Translations under genes and position numbers: made by a program
Shown here: positions 31,035 to 39,724 of the stretch, in pieces
Layout of the letters: each line of letters starts with the position of its first letter
Position numbering within the stretch: the first letter of the stretch is position 1
Assembly (NCBI GenBank): GCA_016720775.1
Contig: JADKJX010000003.1
Span: 124,001 to 188,000, forward strand
Source: Chitinophagaceae bacterium
Lineage (GTDB): Bacteria; Bacteroidota; Bacteroidia; Chitinophagales; Chitinophagaceae
Direction: 5' to 3'
Length of the DNA stretch: 64,000 nt
The notes under the pieces: generated by a model
What the model saw: the letters and a program-made list of their open reading frames with translations, nothing else
What the model was told of the DNA's origin: nothing
The model's database searches: none

Positions 31035-31913
31035 TTAATTTCTCTTATCCAGGCCCCAGCTCAGTTTGTTACGCAGGGTTTGCAGGAAATTATTTTCGTT
31101 GAGGCGGATCAGGTTGATCATAAAATTTTCTTTTCTTACTGCCAGTTGAATTTCTTTTGGCACGACCTCCCTGCGGCTGTCGAGCGAACATAAAAAGCCA
31201 TCCGTTCTTCCTTCTACTTCAAAGGAAATAACATTATCATCCGGCACCACGATGGGTCGTATGTTAAGGTTATGGGGGGATACGGGGGTAATTACAAAAC
31301 TTCCGCTGTCGGGGAAAACCACCGGGCCATTGCAGCTTAATGAATAGCCGGTTGAACCCGTAGGCGTGGCAACGATCAATCCATCTGCCCAATAGGTATT
31401 CATAAATTCACCATTGAGGTATGTATGGATCCGGATCATGGGCGAAGTATCTTTTTTATGCAGCGTAAATTCATTCAGTGCATAAGGCCCGTCTTCAAAC
31501 AGGGGAATGTTTGCATCGAGGTGGATCAGCGTTCTTTTATCCAGCACATAGGTTCTGTTAACCAGTGCCTGTACGGCAACATGCAGTTCTTCCCGGCTGA
31601 TGTTGGCCAGGAAACCAAGGCGGCCGTAGTTAATACCAAGCACGGGAATGCCGCTGTCTTTTACAAAAGTTACGGTATCGAGTAATGTTCCGTCGCCACC
31701 AAGGCTCATCATGCAATCAATGCTTTCATCCAGGTCGGCAAAAGAATTGAACGTGGAATACTTTGTCTTGATATTGATGGAAGAATAGAACTGGTTGAAG
31801 AAATCCTGGTAAAATACCGGCTCTACATTGCTCAATGCAAGTTCGTCCAGTAACTGTATGATATCCTGGTGCTGGTTTTCTTTAATGCCCCGGCTGTAGA
31901 TTGCTATTTTCAT
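31035..31913 (-). CDS. nadK: NAD kinase
   Basis: The 292-residue enzyme has the GGDGTLLD motif (about 73-80) that binds the substrate and ATP phosphates, and the PTGSTGYSLSCNGP motif (about 185-198). It phosphorylates NAD to NADP in the cytoplasm. In many Bacteroidota, nadK lies next to CBS-domain and alpha/beta-hydrolase genes, and upstream of DUF6089-uppS-bamA. Here the first set is kept nearby on the same strand but the second is 15-25 kb away. Confidence 0.94.
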   Translation of the reverse strand: MKIAIYSRGIKENQHQDIIQLLDELALSNVEPVFYQDFFNQFYSSINIKTKYSTFNSFADLDESIDCMMSLGGDGTLLDTVTFVKDSGIPVLGINYGRLGFLANISREELHVAVQALVNRTYVLDKRTLIHLDANIPLFEDGPYALNEFTLHKKDTSPMIRIHTYLNGEFMNTYWADGLIVATPTGSTGYSLSCNGPVVFPDSGSFVITPVSPHNLNIRPIVVPDDNVISFEVEGRTDGFLCSLDSRREVVPKEIQLAVRKENFMINLIRLNENNFLQTLRNKLSWGLDKRN

Positions 31914-31958
31914 GCCCCTGGTGAGGATGGTTTTAATTAAGCGATGGTAAAGATATTC

Positions 31959-33404
31959 TTAAAATCCGGATTGGTTATGTAAAAATAGACCGTTTTGCCC
32001 TAACTGGTTAAAACTGTATTCAAAGCGCAGGTTTATATCGTACAAGGTCAATACATCGATGCCAAACCCGCCGCTGTAAAGAAGGCGGTTGTTCAGGTAT
32101 GTGTAGGTTGTTTTTTTGTTGTACGCATAGCCAACATCGCCATAGGTCTTTGCAAAAAAAGTAAAAGGGATCTTAGTAAACACTTTTGGAAAAAGGCGGA
32201 AGGGAATACTGAATGAAATGATCTTCTTCTTCAATGTTGTTTTAACGAGGGCGGTTGCCACGCCATCAATTACATAATATTCCAGCCCACGCAGGTAATT
32301 CTCGCCATACCCAAGTCCACGCTGATTAATATATGCCTGGTCAAAGGGTAGCCGCAGTTTCCCATTCAGGTAAATACTGCTGTACCAGTTTTTGCCCAGG
32401 CTGAAATACCTGTTGAAGCCGGCTTCCAGCGTAAGCATATTTATACCACCCGTAAAACCAAGTCCTCTTTTTTGTATACTTAGAAAAGCGGTCTTTCCTG
32501 TCAAGGCATAAGATACATTGTTCACGTTGGCATATTGAAAGAGATAGGCGAACTCAATAATTTTCTTTGAAGTGACCGGGTCGTTAAAATATTTTGGGTT
32601 GTAATAAATGATCGAATCATCCACCGTCATGCGTGTAAAGCTGGCGGTAAAAAAATGCCTTTTAAATAAGCCCTTCCGGATCGTAAAACCAACCCCTGCA
32701 TAAAAACTGTTTCTTGTGAAATCATCTTTTTTATACTGGAGTATCTTATTGGATGAATCGGTTTTATATGGAGTTTCCCTGTTTTGTGAATAACCGGCAT
32801 TCACTACGAACCCATTTGTGAGGGAGCGATTGCTGTAAGGATTATTGTACGAAAAAGAAATATTACGGGTATACCCATTGATCAGGTAGATACGCAACTG
32901 ATCCCGCCGGCCGCTCAGGTTATAATGTACAAACTTGATCCCGTAATTCACCCGGTCGAAACTGCGGTGATATGTTTTCCACCATTCATTAAAATTCCGG
33001 TCAACCAGTTGAAATTGAGGTACGGGGTAGAGGTACCAGCGTTCGGTTACGTGTACATTGATATTTACATTGACCGAATCAAGGGCGGTGAGGTCAAAAC
33101 TTATTTCGTTAAAGAGCGTTGTATTGTAAACCTGGCGGCGTGCCTGCTCCAGTTCTTTCTGCAAAGATGAAATAACGAGTGAGTCGCCTTTCTTAAATTG
33201 GATCTCCCGGTAAACAATGTAGATCTTTGTTTTTTTTGTTCCGGTCACTTCCAGTGTATGGATACATACTTTCCGGCTTGAGTCAGCAGGAAGTAAAGAA
33301 ATATTGTTGAGCCTAACCGGAGCTGATTTTTGTTTTTGCGCATGAGAAAGCAGGGGGGATAGAAGTAAGAGGACGCAATAAATTATTTTTTTAAGGTGAT
33401 TCAT
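31959..33404 (-). CDS. BamA/TamA-family outer membrane protein (POTRA plus barrel)
   Basis: The 481-residue product has a signal peptide (ending LLSHAQ), a POTRA-like domain (about 45-125, IHTLEVTGTKKTKIYIVYREI) and a beta barrel rich in alternating aromatic residues. It ends in Phe (LHNQSGF), as outer-membrane barrels do. With one or two POTRA units it is far smaller than the true BamA at 10657. It resembles the short surface-antigen or TamA-like proteins of Bacteroidota, whose substrates are unknown. It lies between nadK and the CBS-ACT gene on the same strand. Confidence 0.82.
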   Translation of the reverse strand: MNHLKKIIYCVLLLLSPLLSHAQKQKSAPVRLNNISLLPADSSRKVCIHTLEVTGTKKTKIYIVYREIQFKKGDSLVISSLQKELEQARRQVYNTTLFNEISFDLTALDSVNVNINVHVTERWYLYPVPQFQLVDRNFNEWWKTYHRSFDRVNYGIKFVHYNLSGRRDQLRIYLINGYTRNISFSYNNPYSNRSLTNGFVVNAGYSQNRETPYKTDSSNKILQYKKDDFTRNSFYAGVGFTIRKGLFKRHFFTASFTRMTVDDSIIYYNPKYFNDPVTSKKIIEFAYLFQYANVNNVSYALTGKTAFLSIQKRGLGFTGGINMLTLEAGFNRYFSLGKNWYSSIYLNGKLRLPFDQAYINQRGLGYGENYLRGLEYYVIDGVATALVKTTLKKKIISFSIPFRLFPKVFTKIPFTFFAKTYGDVGYAYNKKTTYTYLNNRLLYSGGFGIDVLTLYDINLRFEYSFNQLGQNGLFLHNQSGF

Positions 33405-33468
33405 TCCGTAAATACTTTGCCAGGAACAGGTTCAAAAAACAGCTGCAGATACCAGGGAAGAGAACAGC

Positions 33469-34131
33469 TTAAAGATCCAGGTAGTTCATCAGGTGACGGT
33501 AATTGCTGTGTATCTCATTTTCAAAATTCTCGTTACCAAAATAATAGATCACATCGTATTCATACCGCTCAAAAGTTGACACGATGGCCGATATCTCTTT
33601 TTTATTCACGTGAATGGTTACGGTGAGCATGCCGGTTTCTGAATGAACGGTTGTGTTCAGGTGCAGGATGGTGGCATCGTTGCTTTCCACAATGCGGCTT
33701 ATTTCAGAGATGGCAAACTGGCTGCGTTCCATTTCCAGCACAATGATACCGCCGATCTCGTTGGTGCCGGCAAAATTGCCGAGTGTTTTTAACAGGTCGC
33801 TGGTGGTAATAACGCCCATCAGTTCATTCTCTTCATTGATGACCGGTACCACGGTGGTATCAAACTGGTTGCTGCAGGTAACCGCATTCAGAAAATGTTC
33901 GTTCTCCTGTACGGCAGCTTTCACAAAACTTTCCTGCATCAGTTCAATGGGCATTTTCGGTTCTTCGGCATCCAGCAGATCGTCTTCACTAACCAGGCCA
34001 AGGTATTTATCGTCTTCCACCACGGGCAGGTGGGTAAGTCTGAAATCGTTGATGAGGGTTAACGCCTTGCTTACAGAGTCTTTCAATTGCAGGCGGGGGA
34101 TATTGTTATTTATCAGTTCAATAGTTAACAT
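33469..34131 (-). CDS. CBS-pair protein with ACT-like C-terminal domain
   Basis: The 220-residue product has two CBS motifs (about 1-60 and 75-130). These end in repeated segments such as LPVVEDDKYLGLVSEDDLL and VPVINEENELMGVITTSDLL. A C-terminal ACT-like beta-alpha-beta domain follows (about 138-215). This CBS-ACT layout is AcuB-like and senses adenine nucleotides or amino acids. The ligand is unknown. In related genomes it clusters with nadK, as here. Confidence 0.8.
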   Translation of the reverse strand: MLTIELINNNIPRLQLKDSVSKALTLINDFRLTHLPVVEDDKYLGLVSEDDLLDAEEPKMPIELMQESFVKAAVQENEHFLNAVTCSNQFDTTVVPVINEENELMGVITTSDLLKTLGNFAGTNEIGGIIVLEMERSQFAISEISRIVESNDATILHLNTTVHSETGMLTVTIHVNKKEISAIVSTFERYEYDVIYYFGNENFENEIHSNYRHLMNYLDL

Positions 34132-34207
34132 AAGACTGGTTTGGGTTGATTACAGCTATCCCAATAACGAAGAATAGCAGTATAAAATTATATGGACAAT
34201 TTAATTT

Positions 34208-34984
34208 TTAAACCGTTGCAGCCGGTGTTTTAAACTTTGCTAAAAACTGGTCGAGTAAGCGGTTAAATTCTTCCGGTACTTCCATCATGGGAGCATGGCC
34301 GCATTTGTCAATAAAATGTAATTCGCTGTTCGGGATCAGCCGGTGAAATTCTTTTGCCACAAAAGGAGGGGTAATGGTATCATTATTTCCCCAGATAAGA
34401 CAGGCTGGTTGTTTTATCTGGCTCAATTCTTCGCCCAGGTTATTGCGGATGGCGCTTTTTGCCAGGGCTATTATTTTGATAACCTTCATGCGGTTATTGG
34501 TGATTTCAAAAACTTCATTCACGAGTTCATCGGTTGCCATCGCAGGATCATAAAAAGTAAGTTCCGTTTTTTTCCGGATGTACTCTTTGTCGCCCCTTTT
34601 TGGATAGGTATCGCCCATGCCGTTCTCAAACAGGCCGGAGCTTCCCGTAAGTGTAAGCGATTTAATTCGTTCGGGATGTTTTAAAATATGCACCAGGGCC
34701 ACGTGGCCACCCAATGAATTTCCCATCAGGTGAATATTATCGTAATTGCGGTGCTCAACAAAACGCTGTACAAATTTTTGCAGACCTCCCACAGAGGTGT
34801 GCAACAGGTCCAGGTCGAGCAGGGGCAATATCGGTACGATCACTTTATTGGTCTTGCGAAAATGCTCAATGAGGAACTGGAAGTTGCTCAATGCTCCGAA
34901 TAATCCATGCAACAGCATCAGCGGTTCTCCATCGCCCTCCTCAATGAATTTAAATTTTCCGTCTTGTTTTATTTCGTAGCTCAT
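34208..34984 (-). CDS. alpha/beta hydrolase
   Basis: The ~258-residue protein has the nucleophile elbow GNSLGGHVAL (Ser at about residue 94), an oxyanion HGLFGALSNF segment (about 25-34), an acidic residue in IWGNNDTITPP and the catalytic His in DKCGHAPMMEVP. These form a full alpha/beta-hydrolase triad. The substrate is unknown. I start at MSYEIKQDGKFKF (34984), because the 13 residues before it in the longer frame are not family-like. Confidence 0.85.
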   Translation of the reverse strand: MSYEIKQDGKFKFIEEGDGEPLMLLHGLFGALSNFQFLIEHFRKTNKVIVPILPLLDLDLLHTSVGGLQKFVQRFVEHRNYDNIHLMGNSLGGHVALVHILKHPERIKSLTLTGSSGLFENGMGDTYPKRGDKEYIRKKTELTFYDPAMATDELVNEVFEITNNRMKVIKIIALAKSAIRNNLGEELSQIKQPACLIWGNNDTITPPFVAKEFHRLIPNSELHFIDKCGHAPMMEVPEEFNRLLDQFLAKFKTPAATV

Positions 34985-35086
34985 CCGTAAATGCAAATTG
35001 TTTAATATAAAGCGCCATCTCAATCTTTATATTATGAAGCCGGCGATCCGGGCTAAAATTACGTCAAATAAAAATAATGCCTGAAA

Positions 35087-35626
35087 TTAATGCGGAATTT
35101 TGTTAGGTAATGCATTAAAAAAGTCTTCTAATTGAGTAAACATGTCTTTGAACCAGGGTACAACCCTTCCAATATTGTCCATGATCACCGGCCCCCATGG
35201 TTTTACAAAATTATAGGTAATTGAAGATTGGATGGCTGAAGGCTGAAGTAATTTCAGTCTTTCGGCATAAAACAAAGCAATGCTGAAAATGATCATGTAA
35301 AGTGCTGCATACAGAATGATGCCGGTTATCCGGTTTGCCCAACCCAGCAATGCAAGCTGCAGCGTTTTTTCGATCAACTTACCACCCAGCCTTACGAGAA
35401 TGACCACGGCCAGGAAAACAAGCACAAAGGCAACAAAAGGCAGCCACCTGGCTGATATGTTCACGCTGTCTGACAGGTATGCTGCCACTACAGTAGATAA
35501 TTTCAATGCAGCGGCCAGGCCGAGGATAAAGGCCAGCACTGAAAAAACAGCAATTACAAATCCCTTCTGGTAACCTTTGATCACCGCTAATACAATGAGC
35601 ACCGCAAAAACAAGGTCTATAAGCAT
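35087..35626 (-). CDS. CvpA family membrane protein
   Basis: From the ATG at 35626 the product is 179 residues with four transmembrane helices. The CvpA opening is clear: MLIDLVFAVLIVLAVIKGYQKGF. Members are inner-membrane proteins first linked to colicin V export in E. coli, and their role is still uncertain. The longer frame from 35659 would overlap the YqeY gene and adds residues not in the family. The gene follows YqeY by 22 nt and is probably in its operon. Confidence 0.85.
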   Translation of the reverse strand: MLIDLVFAVLIVLAVIKGYQKGFVIAVFSVLAFILGLAAALKLSTVVAAYLSDSVNISARWLPFVAFVLVFLAVVILVRLGGKLIEKTLQLALLGWANRITGIILYAALYMIIFSIALFYAERLKLLQPSAIQSSITYNFVKPWGPVIMDNIGRVVPWFKDMFTQLEDFFNALPNKIPH

Positions 35627-35648
35627 ATGAAATTTCCAGGGATTAAAA

Positions 35649-36101
35649 TTAACCGGCAAGCAATTCTTTCACCAACCCGCTGATGGTCTTTCCATCGGCG
35701 AGGCCTGCCAGTTGTTTGCTGGCCACACCCATTACCTTGCCCATATCGGCCGGAGAGGCAGCCCCGGTGTCGGTGATTATTTTTTTCAGTGCTTCTTTCA
35801 GCTCCGCTTCGCTTAACTGTTTGGGAAGGAATTTTTCAATCACTGCCATCTCTTCTTTTTCTTTTGCGGCCAGGTCCTCTCTTCCCTGTTTTTCAAATAT
35901 CTCCAGCGAATCTTTCCGCTGCTTCATCATCTTTTGTAAAAATTTCTGCTCGGTCGCTTCATCGATCTCCCCGCCGGCACCGGGTTCTGTCTTTGCTTTA
36001 ATGATCTCTGCCTTGATGGCCCGTAATGCCCGTAATACGCCTTCTTCTTTCGCTTTCATGGCTTCTTTCATTTCGGTCATTACCTGTTGTTCTAAACTCA
36101 T
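35649..36101 (-). CDS. GatB/YqeY domain-containing protein
   Basis: The 150-residue helical protein is a full-length YqeY: LEQQVMTEMKEAMKAKEEGVLRALRAIKAEI at the start and a C-terminal MGKVMGVASKQLAGLADGKTISGLVKELL (about 118-148). The domain resembles the tRNA-binding tail of GatB and may help aminoacyl-tRNA amidation. Its exact role is not known. It probably starts a two-gene unit with cvpA. Confidence 0.92.
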   Translation of the reverse strand: MSLEQQVMTEMKEAMKAKEEGVLRALRAIKAEIIKAKTEPGAGGEIDEATEQKFLQKMMKQRKDSLEIFEKQGREDLAAKEKEEMAVIEKFLPKQLSEAELKEALKKIITDTGAASPADMGKVMGVASKQLAGLADGKTISGLVKELLAG

Positions 36102-36132
36102 GGTGGTATGTTTAAGTGTCTAAATTATTTAG

Positions 36133-36245
36133 AAGCATTAAGTAATCAGGAATTGGTAATTTGGAATTAGGTCTTCAACTAAAATAATTCATTGAAAACA
36201 TAGATTGCAATTAATTTAAGGTCTAATTCCCAATTCCTAATTTCC
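36133..36245. repeat. stuttered, inverted word repeat (ggaattagg / cctaattcc)
   Basis: Between the YqeY gene and gldC, degenerate copies of GGAATTnGG (near 36148-36171) are mirrored by CCTAATTCCCAATTCC (near 36221-36240). The two blocks could pair as a long imperfect stem, with ~50 nt of unique sequence between them. It contains no ORF. Confidence 0.55.
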
Positions 36246-36589
36246 TAACCCTGTTCCTTCAATTGTATTGCTTTGAACCGTTCAAAAAAATCCTTGGCGA
36301 ATTTTTTCATATCGTCACTCATTTCCTCCTGCCGGGTAGCCCGTTTAAACGAATCGGCCATCCCCATCATCATCTGGTAATAAAAATCGGCCATCTCATC
36401 CACCATCATATCCTTGGTCCAGAGGTCAATTCTTAAAGCAGATTTATCTGCCCCATCCCAAAAAGCCACACTCATGGCTTTTGCTTTTTGTACCATGTTG
36501 GCCGTGCTGTCGCTGGCCTGCCAGTTTATTTGTTCGGGTATTTTATCCGGGTCAAGCAGTATGTCTATCTTAATGGTTGATTGATTCAT
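36245..36589 (-). CDS. gldC: gliding motility protein GldC
   Basis: From the ATG at 36589 the product is 114 residues and matches GldC. It has no signal peptide, starts NQSTIKIDILLDPDKIPEQI, and has the conserved SVAFWDGADKSALRIDLWTKDMMVDEMADFYYQMM. GldC is a small cytoplasmic protein that supports gliding in Flavobacterium. The longer frame from 36670 would overlap the glycosyltransferase gene and adds an unrelated 27 residues, so I use the later start. Confidence 0.9.
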   Translation of the reverse strand: MNQSTIKIDILLDPDKIPEQINWQASDSTANMVQKAKAMSVAFWDGADKSALRIDLWTKDMMVDEMADFYYQMMMGMADSFKRATRQEEMSDDMKKFAKDFFERFKAIQLKEQG

Positions 36590-36636
36590 ATTCGTATTAG
36601 CACTTGCTTTTTTGTGAACAGCAAAATTAACTGAAA

Positions 36637-37746
36637 TTACCCATTGGCGGCTTTCTTTATCAATGACCATAATGACCTGCCGCTGTGAAAATGTGCGGTC
36701 TTTTCAATTCCTGTTTTAATCATTTTCCGGGCAGTATCCTCATCTTTAAAAACCAGCATCATCTTTTGGGCGATCTCTTCAAAATTTTCCACGTTTGCAT
36801 ATAAGGCAGCTTCGCCGCAAACTTCAGGTAAAGCGCCAATATTACCTGTGATCACAGGCACCTGGCACCGCATCGCCTGCAGGAGAATTAAACCGGAATC
36901 TTCATATAAAACCGGGTGAACGACGGAATAAGCCGCCGCGGTAATTTTTGCAAGTTCTGCTGAGGTTAGATCAGTAAGCAGCTTCACTTCATTTCTGAAT
37001 TTGTACGTTTTCAGATCATTTTTAAACGCTTCGCCGGGATCGCCTGCTATCAGCAGGAGCATGTTGCTTTTTTGACGGCGTTTAAAAAAAGAAAAGGCCT
37101 TGAGCAGGTTCAGCAGGTTGCTGCGTGGGTTATTGCTGCCTGCACATAAAAAATATTCCTTTCCGCCTGCATAGGTTTCTTTGACAATTTCTTTTTCATC
37201 CGGATTGAGAGGAGAAAACGTTTCATCAAAAAAATCACGGGTCACCTCTATTTTATCAATTCCTGTTTTATAATGATCAACTAATACAGCTTTTGAAAAT
37301 TCAGAAAACGTTGCAACTGTTTTTGCTTTGTTTATAAAAGCCCGCATATTCTTTTTGTAGAACCTTGCATTTGGTTTGCTGAAATAAGCGGGGGCAGAAA
37401 TAAAAGAAGTATCAGGAATTATAAGGCACTGCGGAACTTTTGTACGGAGTGAACAAATACCATCCGGAGCTACGAATACATCGGCTTTATGTTTTCGTAA
37501 CAGCGCCGGCAGTTTGTAATTAAACCAGTATTGCATCAGCAAACTGTTTTTTACTTGGGGGCCGGTTGTGAGCAGGGTTACATTTTTTGGAAATCTGTGC
37601 TGTGCATCAAACGGCTTGTCGGAAATGAAAAGAAAATGATGATTGGGATTCTTTATTGCAAACTGAAGAATAGAATCCCTATCAAAGCCGCTGCCGGCTT
37701 TGATCCTGGCTGCCGCTAAAAACCGGGTGTCAACAGCAATTGTCAT
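36637..37746 (-). CDS. GT4-type glycosyltransferase with degenerate EX7E motif
   Basis: The 369-residue GT-B enzyme has the C-terminal donor-binding half of family 4 (FLCAGSNNPRSNLLNLLKAFSFF, then LLLIAGDPG). The usual EX7E motif is HPVLYEDSGLILLQAM. The first Glu is kept, but the second is Gln, and the normal G-F-G is D-S-G. N-terminal features are family-like (VDTRFLAAARIKAGSG, ATFSEFSKAVLVDHY). It could be active with a changed mechanism or donor, or be inactive. It precedes gldC by 47 nt, with no partner sugar genes nearby. Confidence 0.82.
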   Translation of the reverse strand: MTIAVDTRFLAAARIKAGSGFDRDSILQFAIKNPNHHFLFISDKPFDAQHRFPKNVTLLTTGPQVKNSLLMQYWFNYKLPALLRKHKADVFVAPDGICSLRTKVPQCLIIPDTSFISAPAYFSKPNARFYKKNMRAFINKAKTVATFSEFSKAVLVDHYKTGIDKIEVTRDFFDETFSPLNPDEKEIVKETYAGGKEYFLCAGSNNPRSNLLNLLKAFSFFKRRQKSNMLLLIAGDPGEAFKNDLKTYKFRNEVKLLTDLTSAELAKITAAAYSVVHPVLYEDSGLILLQAMRCQVPVITGNIGALPEVCGEAALYANVENFEEIAQKMMLVFKDEDTARKMIKTGIEKTAHFHSGRSLWSLIKKAANG

Positions 37747-37785
37747 GTAAGAATGGGGTGGTTAAAGTAACGCTGGTATAAAAAT

Positions 37786-39072
37786 CTATTTCATAACCTT
37801 AAGTTTCACCATCTCGATCCGGGTGTCGCTTACATTTAAAACATCAATTTCGTAATTACCAATGATGATGTGATCTTTTGACCTGGGGATCTCTTCGTGG
37901 TTCTTGATGATGTATCCAGAAAGCGTTTCCGTTTCTCCATCGTTGGGAAAGGTAAGCTTGTATTTTTCGGTTATGTAGTCCAGTTCCAGCCTGCCGCTGA
38001 AGATGAATTCATTGCCGGATAATTGCTTATCTACAAACTCTTCGGTATCGTATTCATCTTTAATATCGCCGAATATCTCTTCCAGCAGGTCTTCCATGGT
38101 AACAATACCTGCGGTTCCGCCAAACTCATCAATCACCCAGGCAATGGTCTTGTGTTCCTTGCTGAATTTATTTATCATATCAGTGGCACTCATACTTTCG
38201 GGCACTGTAGGGATGGGCAGTAAAATTTCCTTCACTGATTGCGGATGTTTGAAGAGGTCGAGCTGGTGAATATAACCGGTTATATTGTCGATATTATTTT
38301 CATACACTACCAGCTTACTCAGTTGGGTGGAAATGAATTTATTCTTTACATCTGCCATCGGCATATAAATACTTACTGCTTCAATTTCCTTACGGGGAAT
38401 AAGGCATTCCCTGAGTTTTTTTTCGCTGAGCGACAGGGCATTCTCAAACAGCTCTTTGTTTATCTCGTTGCTGTCTTCCTCTTCATGGCTGGAGCTCTGT
38501 TGCATGAAATGTTCCAGGTCAACCTTGCTGAACATATCTTTTTTGCGATTGATCTTTACATTGAAAATGTATTTCAGTACCCACTCCGAAATGTCGACAA
38601 AATAAGAAGCCAGCGAAGAGAATAACCAGTAAAAGAACTGAACAATGTAACTGACCGTATTGGAACTTACCACTTCATTATTTTTCGCCCTGAAATAGGC
38701 CTTGCAGATGAATTCAACGATGAGCACGATGAGGGTGGAAAGAACGGTTTCAACAAACAGCTTGATATACTTTACCGAATCCGTCAGGGAAGTAGGGAGC
38801 TTGGTCTCAATCCAGTGCCAGATGGGAAAGAGCATGTCAACAACCAATAGCCCGTACACCACAAAAACAATATTGATGCCTACCAGGGTGGTGCCGATAA
38901 AACGGGCCGGGCGGTCGGAAAAATAGCCCCATACTTTTCCGCTGTGAGTGCCCTGTTTGCGGTTGAGTTCGATGGAAAGTTTATTGGCAGATACAAAAGC
39001 GATCTCAATGCCGGCAAAGAAACCGATAAGCAGCAGGGAAGCGATGATGGCAACGGGGGTTATCCAATCCAT
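37786..39072 (-). CDS. CNNM/CorC (hemolysin-like) transporter family protein
   Basis: The 428-residue product has the CNNM membrane domain at the N-terminus (three to four helices, with FFAGIEIAFVSANKLSIELNRKQG). A CBS pair follows (about 205-330, including DEFGGTAGIVTMEDLLEEIFGDIKDEYD). The C-terminal CorC/HlyC domain closes it (about 345-425, FSGRLELDYITEKYKLTFPNDG). Relatives act in magnesium or other divalent-ion efflux. Some Bacteroidota paralogues of this family are needed for gliding (GldE), but this one cannot be assigned to that subgroup. Confidence 0.9.
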   Translation of the reverse strand: MDWITPVAIIASLLLIGFFAGIEIAFVSANKLSIELNRKQGTHSGKVWGYFSDRPARFIGTTLVGINIVFVVYGLLVVDMLFPIWHWIETKLPTSLTDSVKYIKLFVETVLSTLIVLIVEFICKAYFRAKNNEVVSSNTVSYIVQFFYWLFSSLASYFVDISEWVLKYIFNVKINRKKDMFSKVDLEHFMQQSSSHEEEDSNEINKELFENALSLSEKKLRECLIPRKEIEAVSIYMPMADVKNKFISTQLSKLVVYENNIDNITGYIHQLDLFKHPQSVKEILLPIPTVPESMSATDMINKFSKEHKTIAWVIDEFGGTAGIVTMEDLLEEIFGDIKDEYDTEEFVDKQLSGNEFIFSGRLELDYITEKYKLTFPNDGETETLSGYIIKNHEEIPRSKDHIIIGNYEIDVLNVSDTRIEMVKLKVMK

Positions 39073-39116
39073 GGGGTAAAAATAAGAAAGAGTTTTTAAA
39101 CGGGCCTTTTAGTTGG

Positions 39117-39539
39117 TTATTCGCTAATGAACCTGGCTACAATTTGTTCCGCTTCGGCACAGGCACGCTGCAGATCATCATTTACAACCGTTTTATTGAA
39201 ATGATCTTTAAAAGACAGCTCATAAGCGGCTTTGTTTACCCGGGCAGCAAGCGATTCTGCGGTTTCGGTGCCGCGGCCCTGCAACCTGTTCTTTAATTCA
39301 TCCACGGAGGGAGGTTCAACAAAAAGACTCAGGGTATTTTCGGGATATTGTTGCTGAATATGGATGGCGCCTTTTACATCAATATCCAGTACAGGGATCT
39401 TATTAAGCCCCCATATCCGTTTGAGTTCAGATTTTAATGTGCCGTAATATTTTCCTTCATACACCATTTCCCATTCGGCAAATTCCTTGTTCTGTATCTT
39501 CTGTTTAAAATCATCCAGGCTCATAAAATAATAATCCAC
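39117..39539 (-). CDS. gmk: guanylate kinase, 3' part (frameshifted)
   Basis: This frame encodes the GMP-binding and lid part of guanylate kinase: GVDYYFMSLDDFKQKI..., then GKYYGTLKSELKRIW, VLDIDVKGA and LFVEPPSVDELKNRLQGRGTE. The N-terminal nucleotide-binding part is in another frame at 39511-39693. The MDYY Met here is not the real start. Removing one T from the 8-T run at 39544-39551 (A run on the coding strand) joins the parts as REARGTEKNGVDYYFMSL. Guanylate kinase is essential, so an assembly error is likely. Confidence 0.93.
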   Translation of the reverse strand: MDYYFMSLDDFKQKIQNKEFAEWEMVYEGKYYGTLKSELKRIWGLNKIPVLDIDVKGAIHIQQQYPENTLSLFVEPPSVDELKNRLQGRGTETAESLAARVNKAAYELSFKDHFNKTVVNDDLQRACAEAEQIVARFISE

Positions 39540-39693
39540 GCCGTTTTTTTTCAGTACCTCTTGCTTCCCTTGTTGCAGCAGAAATGGAGAAGGTAAGCAC
39601 GGGAAAGGTTTTCATCAGGTGGTGGGTGATGGATGTTTTGCCTGCACCCGATGGGGCGGTAATAATTAATATCTTCTGGTGAATCGAATTCAT
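39511..39693 (-). CDS. gmk: guanylate kinase, 5' part (frameshifted)
   Basis: The N-terminal frame (from MNSIHQK at 39693) carries the P-loop ITAPSGAGKTSI (about residues 11-22) and the GMP-contact region TFSISAATREARGTEK. It then diverges into KRRGLLFYEPG and stops, which is not family sequence. A single extra A in the 8-A run on the coding strand explains the break. The full enzyme (~191 residues) phosphorylates GMP to GDP. It lies just upstream of a CNNM protein gene on the same strand. Confidence 0.93.
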   Translation of the reverse strand: MNSIHQKILIITAPSGAGKTSITHHLMKTFPVLTFSISAATREARGTEKKRRGLLFYEPG

Positions 39694-39724
39694 GCGCAAA
39701 GAAACTATTAAAATTTCATTTTAG

